From Peromyscus leucopus (Eukaryota > Chordata > Mammalia > Rodentia > Cricetidae): a DNA stretch of 64,000 nucleotides. The notes below the pieces were generated by a model. That model searched no databases. It was not told the DNA's origin and saw only the letters and a list, made by a program, of their open reading frames with translations. Within the stretch, counting starts at the first letter, position 1, and each line of letters begins with the position of its first letter. The stretch is from NCBI RefSeq assembly GCF_004664715.2, contig NC_051074.1, forward strand, positions 33,292,980 through 33,356,979, read 5' to 3'. Both the position numbers and the translations under genes were made by a program. Positions 1 to 11,459 of the stretch are shown here, in pieces.

Positions 1-689
1 CACTTCCTCAACTGCGCACACTTCCCAAATTCTCAGAGAAGTGACCTCCTGCAGACGCGCTCTGGACTCACTGCAGAGAGCAGCACTGGGTGAATTTATA
101 AAGGAGACCGAGGAGGACAGCAGTCCAGTGCTTAGACACCCGGACAGGGAGCCCAGGGGATGTCAGTGAGGATCTCTGCCTGCCTGTTTTATTTGTTGAG
201 GGTTCCTGGTAAAGACAGTGTGGTGCAAAAAGACAGCTCTAAATAATGGAGCAGCTCTCTTGGCTTGCTCAAGTTTCCCAAGGAACAAGGTGACAGAGTG
301 CCCAGGCAGCCAGCTCATTTGCTTAATGGAGCTGGAATGGGGGGCCTCCCTGAGTTTCTATGGAGCCTAAAGCTGCTGACTTCTGTAGGCAGGAGCGGGG
401 TCTGAGGGAAGGACCCCGTGTTCTAGGCAGCACCTGGTGGGAGTTTGTTTTTCTTGTCCAGTGTCGAATGACCTTCAGAAGTCTGGGACGATCCTCCAGC
501 TTCTCTCCAGTCCCCATCTCCGTGCCCCTCCAAGCTCCCCAACATCCCCCATCCCCCACCCCTTGCACACTTGCTAGTGGCAAATACTGTCACCAGCTCT
601 TTTGGTAAGCCAGCTCCTCCCCTCCATGACTCAGGCCACCTTTGCAACTTCCAAACCAGGTGGTCACACTGTGTCCTTTACCTGCCACT

Positions 690-760
690 GTATGACCTCC
701 CTGTGTCTGAGTTTTCTCATTTGTTAGGTGGGAGAGTAACTGCTCCTAAATGATGCCGCA
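690..760 (+). repeat. MIR-like ancient SINE fragment
   Basis: Resembles the MIR segment with 'tcagttttctcat' followed by a G-rich run and scattered divergence. Short and degenerate. Confidence 0.3.
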
Positions 761-1760
761 GGCGTTCCTCTGTGGCCTGGATACCCAGAGGGGTTCCCAA
801 GGCTTTCTTAGAGGTCTGCAAGATCGAACCCATTTTTCGTAAGGATGCGAAGATGTTGTTGTACCCTTTTAATTCGCATTATTTCAAGACTGTGGTGAAA
901 TTGAGTCCAAGTGATCTGAAATATTAATAACACAACAAATCAATTGCAGTAGTTGACAGGGGAGTCCAGCTGTCTTTTATTGGGCCAGCTTAGAGAATTT
1001 GCCAGACTCTTATGATGCTGCTCCTTTCATGAATTTTCTTTCCTCTTCCCTCACCCCTCTCTTTATTCTTTTTAATGGAATGAGTAAATATCTGAAGTTA
1101 CTTTTTCTGTTTTCTTTTTGTTTTGTTTTTCGAATGCAGTAATTATGGATGGGTACACCCCATGGAAACAAAAAGGTCTTTGGTGTTCTCGTTGCCATGG
1201 AGATGCCCCAGGACCATGAACAAGTGCACACACACAAGTGCTTTGAGAAACCCCACCCTTGTGTGTGCTCAGCAGCACTTCACCTCCTGCTCTGCTGTCA
1301 GGAGAAGATATGTGACTGTTCTATTGCTCACCAACCCTAGTGCTCAGCCAGCCAGTGAAGACAGCCAGCGAAAGTCAGTGACTCCTTCCTCATTCCTAGA
1401 TCCTATCTCTTGCTGCCTCCTTTAGAAGATTCTTTCTGAAAGTGGTCCATTCCACTCTAGGCTTCATGTCATGTGTGCAGGGGGGCTGGGTTTCATCTTG
1501 ATCAAGCCAACTGAATCAACTGTACCTTAATTTTGCCTTTGGGTTAGAAATGCCTACTTTGGAAAACAATGCTAAGCCTAATGTGCTTAGGAACACCCCC
1601 AACCCCTCTATGTTTTTAAGATATTATCAATAGGAATTTACTATCAAATGCTTGATGATGGAGGAGGATTTTTGGTTATTGTCTTATTTTTCCTTATAAC
1701 AGCATGGGGACAGCTAGAGAGAGAGTTGAGGCTTTAAGGACATTTTTAGTAGAAAATGCA

Positions 1761-1837
1761 GGGTTGGGATTTACCTCAGTGGTAGAGCGCTTGCTAGGCA
1801 AGCCCTGGGTTTGGTCCTCAGCTCTGAAAAAAAAAAA
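1761..1837 (+). repeat. ID SINE (tRNA-Ala/BC1 type)
   Basis: Begins gggttgggatttacctcagt, keeps an A-box-like tacctcagtgg and a B-box-like gggtttggtcc, and ends in an 11-A tail. Length and layout match the ID family derived from BC1/tRNA-Ala. Moderately diverged. Confidence 0.85.
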
Positions 1838-2031
1838 TGCAAGTGGGCCTTGATTATGAAGTCCTTCTAGAAAGTTGCTCTTATTGAAGAAACCCAGAAG
1901 GAGGTCCCTTTGGAAATGTGAGTTATTCTGTTGTAAACTCAGTTCTTGTAATGTTTGGTACAGTATGGAGTGAGATAGATTGATATTAACCGGGTCAGAG
2001 GGTTTTTGTGTTTGTAAATTTCTTTTCAACT

Positions 2032-2176
2032 TTTTTAGACAAGGTTTCACTATTTAATCTTGAGTAGCTTGAAACTTGGTATGTTGACCACAGGGCTGGC
2101 CTCATATTTGCAGTGATCCTCCTGCCTCTGCCTTCTGAGTTCTGGTATTTTAGGTGTGTGCCACAACGCCCAACTT
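2032..2176 (-). repeat. B1 SINE, diverged
   Basis: Antisense B1 landmarks in order: agacaaggtttcac, ggctggcctca, cctgcctctgcctt, and a degraded head near ccacaacgccc. Divergence marks it as old. Confidence 0.75.
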
Positions 2177-2892
2177 GTGTTTGTGATTTTAAATATGAGA
2201 AGAACTTGCTGACTGGATTGTGAAGCCATTTCTCTCTCAGATAGGTATTCCTTTGAAGCAGCGTAAGTGGACCCACCTCCCAAATCCAATTATTTAAAAA
2301 CTTGCCCCTGATGGGGCAGGGCATGAAGATGGAGGAAGCAATCTCAAATCTCCAGATCCCACCACACTCCCTCTCCTTGGTATAGCAACGTTACTGTTTG
2401 AGACTTAGATAAATTGAAATAAGCCTGGAGATATTTTGGCAGTTTTAAATTCCAGCTCAAGGGGAATGGAATCCATCAGAGTAATGAGTATTTTCCTCCC
2501 TGAGGCTTGGTCTGGGCTGTTGGCCAGCTGTTAGTGTGGGATGGGGGCTTGGGAGGAGTGGGGGGCGGGGAGTGACTTTTGGGATCCAGTTGTCCCAAGT
2601 GCTCACTTACGACAAGCTCTTCCCATATGTCTCCCAACACTAACTACCACTTAGGCTAGTATTGACCCCTGCGGATGATGAGGACTACTTCTTAGCTCCT
2701 GTCACTTTGTTCCCGTTTGTGCTGAATATTGCCATCTAGTTGCAGATTTGGTGTGGGGTTTTACCAGTAGAACTGGCCAGAAGCAGTTGGTGCAGTGTGT
2801 ATTTGTCAGCTTGGGTGGTCAGTGCCTGTTCTTTGGGGGCTCTATGAATTGTGCCATTATGAGCTAGAGTATAGTGGCAAAAACTACCTCCC

Positions 2893-2896
<4 letters not shown>

Positions 2897-2979
<83 letters not shown>
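2897..2979. repeat. (CA)n microsatellite
   Basis: About 83 bp of nearly pure CA with a short ATACATAC interruption near 2930. Likely polymorphic. Confidence 0.97.
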
Positions 2980-2980
<1 letters not shown>

Positions 2981-3273
2981 AAATTCCTTTAAGAGTCCCT
3001 AGACACTCATACTTCTTGAGGTCCCCATGAATCATTTCTTCAGTTTTATCTTCTTGTCGCCATAACCAGAACTTCTTCCAGAGATCAGAGCTCATCTCGG
3101 TTGCTTTCCACGTTGATCTGGCCCTTGTCTCTCTCATAGAGTTTTCCTTTCCTTTCTGTATATCTTATCCTCCCCTGATGCTTCTTTCTCGTGGAGTTCC
3201 TAGTTTGTGAAACATTCTAGTCATTATCTGGAAAACTCTCTTTAAGCAAAAGCTTTAAGATCCTGTGACTTAA

Positions 3274-3436
3274 GCCGGGCGGTGGTGGCGCACGCCTTTA
3301 ATCCCAGCACGCGGGAGGCAGAGCCAGGTGGACCTCTGTGAGTTCGAGGCCAGCCTGGTCTACAGAGCGAGATCCAGGAAAGGTGCAAAGCTACACAGAG
3401 AAACCCTGTCTCGAAAAACCAAAAAAAAAAAAAAAA
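3274..3436 (+). repeat. B1 SINE, young, with target-site duplication
   Basis: Starts gccgggcggtggtggcgcac and ends ctcgaaaaacc plus an A tail. Flanked by a 17-bp duplication, aagatcctgtgacttaa at 3257-3273 and aagattctgtgacttaa at 3435-3451 (one difference). Carries the 'aggaaaggtgcaaagctac' form typical of cricetid B1. Confidence 0.95.
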
Positions 3437-4003
3437 GATTCTGTGACTTAAAAGAATGGACCTTGTGGATGACAGAAGGGCCCCATAATCACGCAAGCGA
3501 TCTCCCCAACTATCTGGAGAGATGTCTACACCTTCTAGTAGCTTGGTCAGGTAGGAATTCTAACAGTGCGTGGGAAATGCTACCGATGGTTCCTGCTGGG
3601 AATGGAATGCCTTAGGAAGCTGGCCTGCAAAACATTGCCCCTAAAGTCCCCCAGTGTGGAAGCTTCCTGGACAGGTAGAGCTGGCTCTCCAAATTGCTCT
3701 CTCTAAATAGTTGCTAAGAACTGCCTGGGGGAAAAGGATGGTCACTCATTAGTCATTTGGTGTGATCAGGCATGGGCTTCAAGCACATTCAGGCAAGAAG
3801 AAGGGCATAAGGAGGTCTATATGTTAATGACTTTGCTGGGTCTTCTCACACACAGTTTCTGCAGTGAAAATGACTGCCTTGTGTCCAAGTTCAGTAGATT
3901 CTTAAAGGCTGTGGGAGACTTCCAAACTGAGTGTATAAAAGAGGAACTAAGCCTGATTTGCAAACTGAGGTGCCTGCTTCCTTTGTGTGCTAGCCTTATA
4001 GAG

Positions 4004-4227
4004 CAGTGGTTCTCAACCTTCCTAATGCTGTGACCCTTTAATACAGTTCCTCATGTTGTGGTGACCCTCAACCATACAATTATTTTTGTTACTACTTCAT
4101 AACTGTAATTTTGCCACTGTTATGAATGGCGATGTAAACATCTGATATGCAGGCTATCTGATGTGTGACCCCTATGAAAAGGTCATTCAACTCTTAAAGG
4201 GTCACGACCCACAGTTAAGAACCACCA
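4004..4227 (+). mobile_element. URR1-type hAT-Charlie DNA transposon
   Basis: Terminal inverted repeats cagtggttctcaacc and ttaagaaccacca bound a 224-bp non-autonomous element. Internal landmarks such as taatgctgtgaccctttaat match the rodent URR1 family. The flanks ttatagag and ttatagga form an imperfect 8-bp target duplication, as expected for hAT. Confidence 0.85.
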
Positions 4228-4384
4228 TTATAGGAGGTGAACGCCAAGAGAAAACCATGAGTCATCTTTGGCACATTGCTTAGATTTGGAAGAAAGTATT
4301 TATATAAAAACACATGCCTGAATGAAACTGAGGCTATAACCACTCCTAGGTATGGTCAGGAGGTTTTTGTTGTAGATGTGAGGG

Positions 4385-4660
4385 AGGATTCAGCCAGATC
4401 ATCTGGAAGGGTCCAAAGCAGGGAGAGAAAGAAGTACACTAGGTATGGTCAGCAGACTGAACCAGGCCATTTGAGGAGAGAGACTGGGAGAGAGCGGGGA
4501 GAGTTAGAGAGGAAGAGGAGCCAAGAGAACAAGGACCAAGAGAGGAGAACCAAAGGAGCACATGGCTAAAATAGCTGTGTTTATAGGAATCTGAGGGAAG
4601 GGGAAGGAAGCTCAGAGGCTGGAGAGATTTAGGGGAGAGGGAGGAGGTCAGAAGTGCTGA
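4385..4660. repeat. Purine-rich (GA) tract, unclassified
   Basis: Strong A/G strand bias with irregular gagag and ggagag motifs and no clear period. Could be part of an old LTR leader or simply low complexity. Confidence 0.5.
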
Positions 4661-5797
4661 GAGGAGCCAGGACTCTGTAACTTGCAATGCTGGGGGAGTC
4701 TGGCAGCCAGCATCCACTTTGATATTTTAATAGGCACTCCAGTTAGTCATTTATCCTGAGTGTCTTTGGGACCTAACAATACATATTTAGGTTCAAGATA
4801 CAAAATCCACACATACTTATAAAGTACCAAGACAAAGATTGTTTGTGGCTAGCTACTTCAGGCTAGACCTCCAGGTCTCATGAGGTTATTGGCTTTTCTG
4901 ATTGTTTTTTAGATAGGAATATATGAGAGACTGTGTGGTAAGGCAGTGTTCTAGGGTACCACACTTTCTTGGAAAGGCTGGCTGGTAATATTTCAGGTTT
5001 TGCAGACCCTGAAGTCTCTATCATTCAACTATTCTTTTTCTAATTAAGGCAGCCAATAAATGTATACAATAATAAGCTCGGGGTGGGTGCGGATTTTGCC
5101 TATAGGTTGTAGTTTCTTGACCTGTTTTCATCTTATAATCTATGTGTGCACATGTGTATGTATACCTGCATGCATGTCCTTCTTAACCCATGTGCCATGT
5201 CCTTCTGAACGAAGGCCCCTGTGCAGTGACCCCATGTTCACAGAAGTCATCTGGATCGAGGCTTCATAGACTGACTTGAAAAGACTAGAAACACCCTAGC
5301 CTCACGGAGCTCATACTCTTGGTGTGGTGGTGTAAGTTCCGCTAAGACTTGGCTCAGTCATTCAGAAGAGTAGTCTATTATTGTGTGCCAGGCAATGACA
5401 GCATCCTCTAGCCGATCTTGATGTTGCATACAAGGGACGTTCCGATGTTTCTGAGGCATGTGGTGTGTATGGAGACCCTGCTGTGGTACTTGAAAGGGAA
5501 TAGCAATGGCTTTGCTGACCTAAAGGAGTGGGGCCATTCCTCCACCTGGCTTAGCTACCTCTGGACTTTTTCTTGAGCTAGTTCTGACTGCGACATGGTA
5601 TCAGAAGCCAATTCGACTTCCTGGCATTTGGTTTCGGACTGGTAAATCTCTGCAGAAGGACTGGCATGTCCCATCCTCTGGTGAGCCCTGGGTGTGGGAT
5701 GCCAGGGTTTTACCAGCCTTGCTGTGTTTGTTCTGCTGCCTGTAAATGACATAATTTGTTGGCTTGGGTACTCTTACATGTGTAAAATAAAGAGACT

Positions 5798-5937
5798 GTA
5801 GGGTGTGATTGTGCCCATCTCTCATCCCAGCACTCAGGAGGCAGAGTCAGATGGACCTCTGTGCGTTCTAGGCCAGCCAGAGCTACATAGTAAGACCTCA
5901 TCTCTTAAAAATAGAATAAAATATAAAAAAGAGACAA
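5798..5937 (+). repeat. B1 SINE, diverged
   Basis: B1 landmarks: catcccagcactcaggaggc, cctctgtgcgttctaggcc, agctacatagtaagacc, then an A-rich tail. Confidence 0.75.
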
Positions 5938-6677
5938 ATACAACTGTATTGAAACTGAGCAGTGCTAGAAGGATATACAAGATGGTGCTTGTCTCTGACA
6001 ATTGGCTCTAGGTGTCTGATGGTAAAAAAAACAAGAGCAAAACAAAACAAAAACCTTTATTTTTCAGCTTTTCGAGCCTATCTCTAAACATTTTCTCATA
6101 TTTTATCATCTTGATAATTTTTTAGGCTAGCACACGGTGTAGTAAGTTTCAGCACAGCATATCCAAACATGTATGTCATTAGACCATGTTCTTATTCATT
6201 CTCTTCCCAGACTCTGCAGCTGGCTGGCTTCCTTCACTTGGCCCCACTGCCTTCCCACTGTGTGGATTCTATTACCCTCTCTGTTCCTTCCTTCCTTTAT
6301 GATTTCTTCTTCCACTCCTATGATCCCCTTTTAGTTTTGGGTCCTACAAGCGTCTATATCTAAATACATACATAATGTTAAATCTAGGTTTTGAATGAGA
6401 GACAACATGGCAGTGCTTGTCTTTCTGAGTTTGACTTATTTTGTTTAATATAATAATGATTTTCAGATCCATTTTAGAATATTTATTTTTGAAATTATGC
6501 ATTCTTTTATACACTTCCCTTTTTATTATATGCAAGTAATACATTTTAAATTATATAGGAATGAATTGAAAGTAATGTTATATTTTCAGAAAAACACTGT
6601 AATTTTTTTTTCCCTTTCCTGGATCTGGGCATGTCTTGAGTTGAGATGTAAGCAGAAGAGGCCCCATAAAATACATA

Positions 6678-6745
6678 TGCACACTTGTATGTATACATAT
6701 GTGCATATGTACATGTGCATATACATGTATGTGGACACGTACTTT
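6678..6745. repeat. TA/TG-rich alternating low-complexity tract
   Basis: Imperfect tatgtatacatatgtgcata repeats with alternating purine-pyrimidine character. Confidence 0.7.
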
Positions 6746-7023
6746 CTATCCATTTGTTGATCTGTTTTGGTCTCTTGGCCAGATTTGCAGGACTTTTGCC
6801 TTCTATCTTTCTGTATAAGAAGAGAGAGAGAGATCAGAGGAGGAGAGTGAAAAAAAAACAATCTTATACCTCATTCCCTCTTACTGACTCTGAAGAGACT
6901 TGGTAATGACACATATGATATTTCTCATCTGCTCTTAGGAATGACAGAGATGTTTGTCACACCTTCTGGTATTGGCTTCTGTGTTCAGAAGACAACAAAC
7001 ATACCTGCAAGATTAAGATAGTG

Positions 7024-7146
7024 TGGTATGTATGCTCATAAACACAGCGTTAGGGAGGATGAGGCAGGAGGATTGCCAGCTAGAGGCCAGCCTGACCTGA
7101 GCTACACAGGGAGACTGCACCTTGAAAGCAAGACAAAACAAAGATA
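7024..7146 (+). repeat. B1-like SINE, strongly diverged
   Basis: Shows gaggcaggaggattgcc, gaggccagcctgacctgag and ctacacagggagac in B1 order, then an A-rich end. Confidence 0.5.
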
Positions 7147-7177
7147 AATCATTCCACGAAGAAGTGAAAAAGAAGCC

Positions 7178-7272
7178 GTTGGGCTGGGAAGATGGCTTGG
7201 CAGGCAATGGAGTTATCCACGCAAGTTTGAAGACCTATGTTCTCATCCGCAGAACGCACGTGAGAAGCCAGT
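7178..7272 (+). repeat. B4 SINE, 5' half (interrupted)
   Basis: tRNA-like head with gggctgggaagatggctt followed by a caagtttgaagacctatgtt segment and acgtgagaagcc. It stops at a duplicated aagccagt. The 3' half resumes at 8217 after an inserted element. Confidence 0.65.
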
Positions 7273-8216
7273 TCAGGGTGGGAGCGCTGTGCCTGTCCTC
7301 CACCAGCTGCAACACTCAGGAGAGCAGGCCCTGCACCTCTCCTGGGTAGCACAGTAGAGCCAATCCTGTTGACAGAGGTGTGGGTGAGCATGGAAGAGCT
7401 GTCCTCGTTACTCATCTGTCCTGATGCCCTGCCTTTGCCTCTCCCTGCCCCCAGGCCATGCCTGAGGCAGGTGGGAGAGCTGCCTCTGAGGTCATCAGAG
7501 CAGGAGAGCTGTCCCTGCTCTTCATCAGCTGCAGCACTGGGGACAGCGGCCCCTACAACACATCTGGGCAACACAGTAGAACAGGCCCTGAAGGTGTAGG
7601 TGTGGGAGATCCAACCCTGAGGACATGAAAGCAGGAGAACTGGCCCTGCCCCTTACTCATCCCTGCATGGAGTAAACTAGCCAGGACAATGCAGGAGAGC
7701 TCACCCTGGTGGTGAGGTCCAGGGAGAGCAATCCTGCAACTACCCAGGCCCAGAACCAGGCTTATGTGTTGGCCCACCCCGACATCCACCCAATCTGTGA
7801 TCTGCTGGAGCATGTGAAGGGACTGGTCCTGCAGACCCAAAGCTGCAGGATCTCCACAACACAGGGCAACAGCAGGACATCCAAGAGGAATGTCAGTGAG
7901 GACCTAGCATGGATAGTGAAGCAGAAACCAGAGGCCTCGAACCAAACCAAGGACTCTTTGCAATGAACACTTGCAAGTAAAGATGTATGGACAAAAGGAT
8001 TTATTGCATGACTCAATGTGTCACACTACAGCTTCCATGACGAGACTGAATTTTCCCCCTCTCTCTTTTCTTTTTCTTCTTTTCTCTTAAATTTTATTTT
8101 ATTTTATTTTGGAGGAGAGGCTGCAAGGGCAGAGGGTGGATATGAAAGGATGGGATGGAGATGCATGATGTGAAAGAAACAAGGAATAAATTAAAAGAAA
8201 TTTAAGAGAAAAAAAA
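7273..8216 (+). mobile_element. 944-bp poly(A)-tailed retrotransposed element inserted in a B4
   Basis: Flanked by aagccagt at 7265-7272 and 8217-8224, and ending with an AATAAA-type signal (aaggaataaatt near 8183) shortly before a 10-A run, so the insertion looks L1-driven. The 5' part has repeated 'gcaggagagct...ccctgc' motifs and a near-duplicate module (ctgggtagcacagtagag at 7342, ctgggcaacacagtagaa at 7563), giving a period near 221 bp. I recall similar sequences as a mid-repetitive, satellite-like rodent family but cannot name it safely. No meaningful ORF. Confidence 0.7.
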
Positions 8217-8461
8217 AAGCCAGTGCATAACCAATGTAGTCTGTAGTCCCAGTGCTCTTATAAGAGATGTGAGAAGTGGAGACAGGAGAATCCCCAGAAG
8301 CTCACAGGCCAACTAGCCTGATGTACAACAGGAAAACAGCAAAGAGACCTCATCATCCTCTGATCTTCACACATGCTCCATGGCACACAGGCTCACAACC
8401 ATATATATACAAGCACACACATGCGCGTGCGCGTGCGCGCGCGCATGCATACACACACACA
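8217..8461 (+). repeat. B4 SINE, 3' half, ending in a CA/CG tract
   Basis: Continues the B4 broken at 7272: a gtagtcccagtgct segment, gagacaggagaatcccc, aagctcacaggccaactagcc, gagacctcatc, then the usual CA-rich tail. The tail (8413-8461) contains gcgcgtgcgcgtgcgcgcgc, an alternating purine-pyrimidine run. Confidence 0.65.
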
Positions 8462-8869
8462 GATGAGGTCACAGATTCACATTGTCACTGAATTGCCTTT
8501 CTTCAGGTTTCATGTCTGCTCCTTAGCCTCCCCACCTGTTCTCCCTTGCTCTTTCCCTCCACAATCCACATAGCAAATTTTATGTTACAGGTGAAGCTAT
8601 GAAAGGGGAATGAAATGATTATGTTTCTAAAGAGTGTCACAATCCCGTCTGATGATAAAGCATGCTGTCGGAAAAGCTGCTTCTGTGTGTACATACTTGC
8701 CTGGAAGTGACACTTTGGGCATCTTTCCTGGCCCTTCATGACACTCCTACCCGCTCACTTCTAAAGGAAGGTGTGGACATCATGTGGTAGAGAGGGAGGA
8801 CAGACAGGCAGCCCTGTCCCTGTGTGTGATCCCAGGTCTCACATTCCTTGTTCACTCTGCTCAAGGTTA

Positions 8870-8940
8870 CCTGAGCATTGGGTGAGATTATCCAATTCAG
8901 TTAGTACAGTGCCTGGCACCAGGAACACATTCCAAAACTG
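8870..8940 (+). repeat. MIR-like fragment
   Basis: Contains agtacagtgcctggcacc, a hallmark of the MIR 3' half, with diverged flanks. Confidence 0.4.
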
Positions 8941-9080
8941 TCAGGGCTATCATGAAGAGAAATAGGGAAACATTTTAGAATGGCTTATAAGGAACTTAGT
9001 TGAATTAATAAAATAAATGAAATATCATAGGCTGCACAAATGGAGTGGTGTTAAAAGGTGTTATAAGAATATCACAGCTT

Positions 9081-9201
9081 GGGCGTTGTGCGCACGCTTT
9101 AATCCAGCACTCGGAGCAGAGGCAGGTGGATCTCTGTGAGTTCGAGCAGCCTGCTACCAAGTGAGCTCAGGAAAGCGCAAAGCACACAGAAAACCTTCTC
9201 G

Positions 9202-9231
<30 letters not shown>
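9081..9231 (+). repeat. B1 SINE with homopolymer-compressed sequence
   Basis: Flanked by a perfect 16-bp duplication, aagaatatcacagctt at 9065-9080 and 9232-9247, and by a long pure A tail, both signs of youth. Yet it lacks single bases at many doublets of the B1 consensus (ccc to cc, ggg to gg, ggcc to gc). Confidence 0.9.
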
Positions 9232-9235
<4 letters not shown>

Positions 9236-9280
9236 ATATCACAGCTTAAAAGTGATTCAAAACTGTAGATAGAACTTATT

Positions 9281-9465
9281 CCTTCCTTCCTTTCTCTTTT
9301 CTTTCTTCCTTCCTTTCTCTTTTCTTTCTTTCTTTCTTCCTTCCTTTCTTTCTTTCCTTCCTTCCTTCCTTCCTTCTTTCTTCCTCCTTCTCTTTCTTTC
9401 TCTTGCATCCTTCTGTCCCTCTGTTCCCTCCTTTCCTCTTTCCTTCTCTCTCTGCCTCCCTTCCC
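9281..9465. repeat. Polypyrimidine (CTTT/CCTT)n tract
   Basis: About 185 bp of mixed ttcc and tttc repeats. On the minus strand it is the purine tail of the adjacent ID/B1 pair. Confidence 0.95.
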
Positions 9466-9538
9466 ATGCTGGGGATTGAATCTAGGGTTTTTGTACCTGG
9501 CAGGCAAGTGCTTTGCCCCTGAGCTCTGTCCCCAGCCC
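9466..9538 (-). repeat. ID-like SINE
   Basis: Antisense ID landmarks: ggggattgaatc, ggcaggcaagtgctttgccc, ctgagctctgtccccagccc. It sits at the 3' end of a minus-strand B1 and is followed by the expanded purine tail. Confidence 0.7.
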
Positions 9539-9540
9539 TC

Positions 9541-9662
9541 ATTTTACTTTGTATTTTGAGACACATCTCACAAAGTTGCCCAGACAGACACTGAATGTTT
9601 GATCTAATCGCTTCTGCCTCCTGAGTTATTGGGATGACAGGCCCAGGTCACTTGTCCTGGCT
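9541..9662 (-). repeat. B1-like SINE, diverged
   Basis: Antisense B1 pattern: ttttgagacacatctcac, cttctgcctcctgagttatt, gggatgacaggcc. Confidence 0.6.
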
Positions 9663-9771
9663 CTGTTTCTTTACTATGCAGTCACATCCTGAGTTCCAAG
9701 GGCAGTGTGTGTCAACCCTGGCTTTCGAAACCCATCTGATCCCATGGTTTCAGTACGTGAAGAATGCAGCC

Positions 9772-9908
9772 AGGCATGGTGGCTCATACCTCTAATCCAA
9801 GCGTTTGAGAGATCAAAGCTGGAGGATTGCCATGCATTCCAGGCCAGCCTGGGTTAAAAGGCCAGTGTGGAATATGGAGGGAGACCCTGTTTCTAAAACC
9901 AAAACAAA
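9772..9908 (+). repeat. B1-like SINE, diverged
   Basis: Starts gccaggcatggtggctcata, continues with ttccaggccagcctgggtt and gagaccctgtttct, then a short A-rich tail. Confidence 0.75.
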
Positions 9909-10341
9909 ACATACAATGTTGTCCACACTGAAAAGCCTTTGTAAAAGATAAGGTGAACAGGTGTGGTCTGGGATGTCACTAATGAGGTTACAGCTTGAGT
10001 TTTGAGTGGAAGGATGGATACGCCACTGCCTACCTCGTTATTATGTATTTTGTTTGCAACTGAAGAATCTTTGTCAAGGCATACATTTTTTCATGAGTGC
10101 CATGTAGGCTGAAGTAGGAATACAATTATTAGTTTTTCTTTCTTTGGACCCTGGCCATGCTTCATGAGTGCTCTCCTGAGCCACTTCCTAGCCCTGGGGA
10201 TCAAAGCTCTTAATAAACATTTAAGTGGACATTACTCTAGAGCGGTGAGTTTAGCCTATTAAGTATGGTCTCCTGAACAAAGTTGAAAAAATTTCATATT
10301 AAGAATGATTAAATAAGAAATTAAGGAGAAAAATCAAACTG

Positions 10342-10556
10342 GGGGCTGGAGAGATGACTCCGCTCTTGCTGAGAGCCTGAGTTCAGTTCCAGGTACCGGT
10401 GTTGGATAGCTCACAGCCACCTGTAGCTCTAGTTCTGTGGGGAAATTTCATACCTCTAGCCTCTGCAAGAAAACATTCACATGCACATACTCCCCCCCGA
10501 CCCCCCTACCACCTCTGCCAACACACATACAATTAAAAAGTGTATCTTTAAAAAAA
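10342..10556 (+). repeat. B3/B2-type SINE
   Basis: tRNA-like head gggctggagagatgactc, a cctgagttcagttcc segment (B-box region), a gctcacagccacctgtagct stretch, then an AC-rich 3' part ending attaaaaag and an A tail. Confidence 0.75.
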
Positions 10557-11257
10557 GGAAAGAGCAAATAAGCATTTCTAAGAAATAGGAAAAGGGTCTC
10601 AAATTATTCATTTTTTTTTTTTTTCCAATTTAAGTTAGCTTGAAAATTGCCCAGAACTTCTGACTTGTATTTCTTTCTCTTTTCTTGAATGATTTGAAGC
10701 AGGACAGAATACAAAGAAGTCTGGCTTTTCACCGAGCTCCAGAGAACAATCTAATCAGGGCATAGGAAAAAAAAAAATTAAACGAAAGATGTTGATATAC
10801 TCAGAGTTGCTCATTTTATTCAAGAGGCATGATAAGTGGAGAATATCTGTGTTTATCACATGTCAGGGAATTTTCCACTGTCCATCTTCTGTTCTCAACT
10901 GCTATTGTTGCTAGGATGAGCCCACAAGTTTAAGATTGTCTCTAGATTACCAGAAGCTCATCGTGGTGTTCAGGAGAAATGACTCACATGTGTTGCTAGG
11001 CTAGACTAGTACAGAGGTGGGAAATTAACTAAAATGTTGGTTTAATCATTGCCAACATTCAGGGAGGACATGGGAAATTCAGGCTTTGGGTTGACCCTTG
11101 CAGGGAGAGTTGATCCTACCTTCAGTTTTTCAGAAAAGAATGCTTGTGAGTCTCTGCTCTGTGAGTGATTAGGAACATAAAGCGAATGGAATATAAGGAA
11201 GAGGAATGCTTATTAAAGAAATGTAAATCCAGACGAACCTATATGTAGTTGGACATT

Positions 11258-11403
11258 GCCGGGCGGTGGTGGCGCACGCCTTTAATCCCAGCTCTTGGGA
11301 GGCAGAGCCAGGCAGATCTTTGTGAGTTCGAGGCCAGCCTGGGCTACAGAGTGAGTTCCAGGAAAGGCGCAAAGCTACACAGAGAAACCCTGTCTCAAAA
11401 AAC

Positions 11404-11438
<35 letters not shown>
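11258..11438 (+). repeat. B1 SINE, young, with a 34-bp poly(A) tail
   Basis: Intact head gccgggcggtggtggcgcac and 'aggaaaggcgcaaagctaca' core. The imperfect duplication agttggacat (11247-11256) and agtcagacat (11441-11450) flanks it. The uninterrupted tail suggests recent insertion. Confidence 0.95.
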
Positions 11439-11440
<2 letters not shown>

Positions 11441-11459
11441 AGTCAGACATGTGCCATGA

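Noticed and set aside
91..180. TATA-like tttataaagg followed by an ATG near 160, considered as promoter and exon 1
   Set aside because: No CpG island, no initiator or donor support, and the ATG is not followed by a splice donor that would join to exon 2 in phase.
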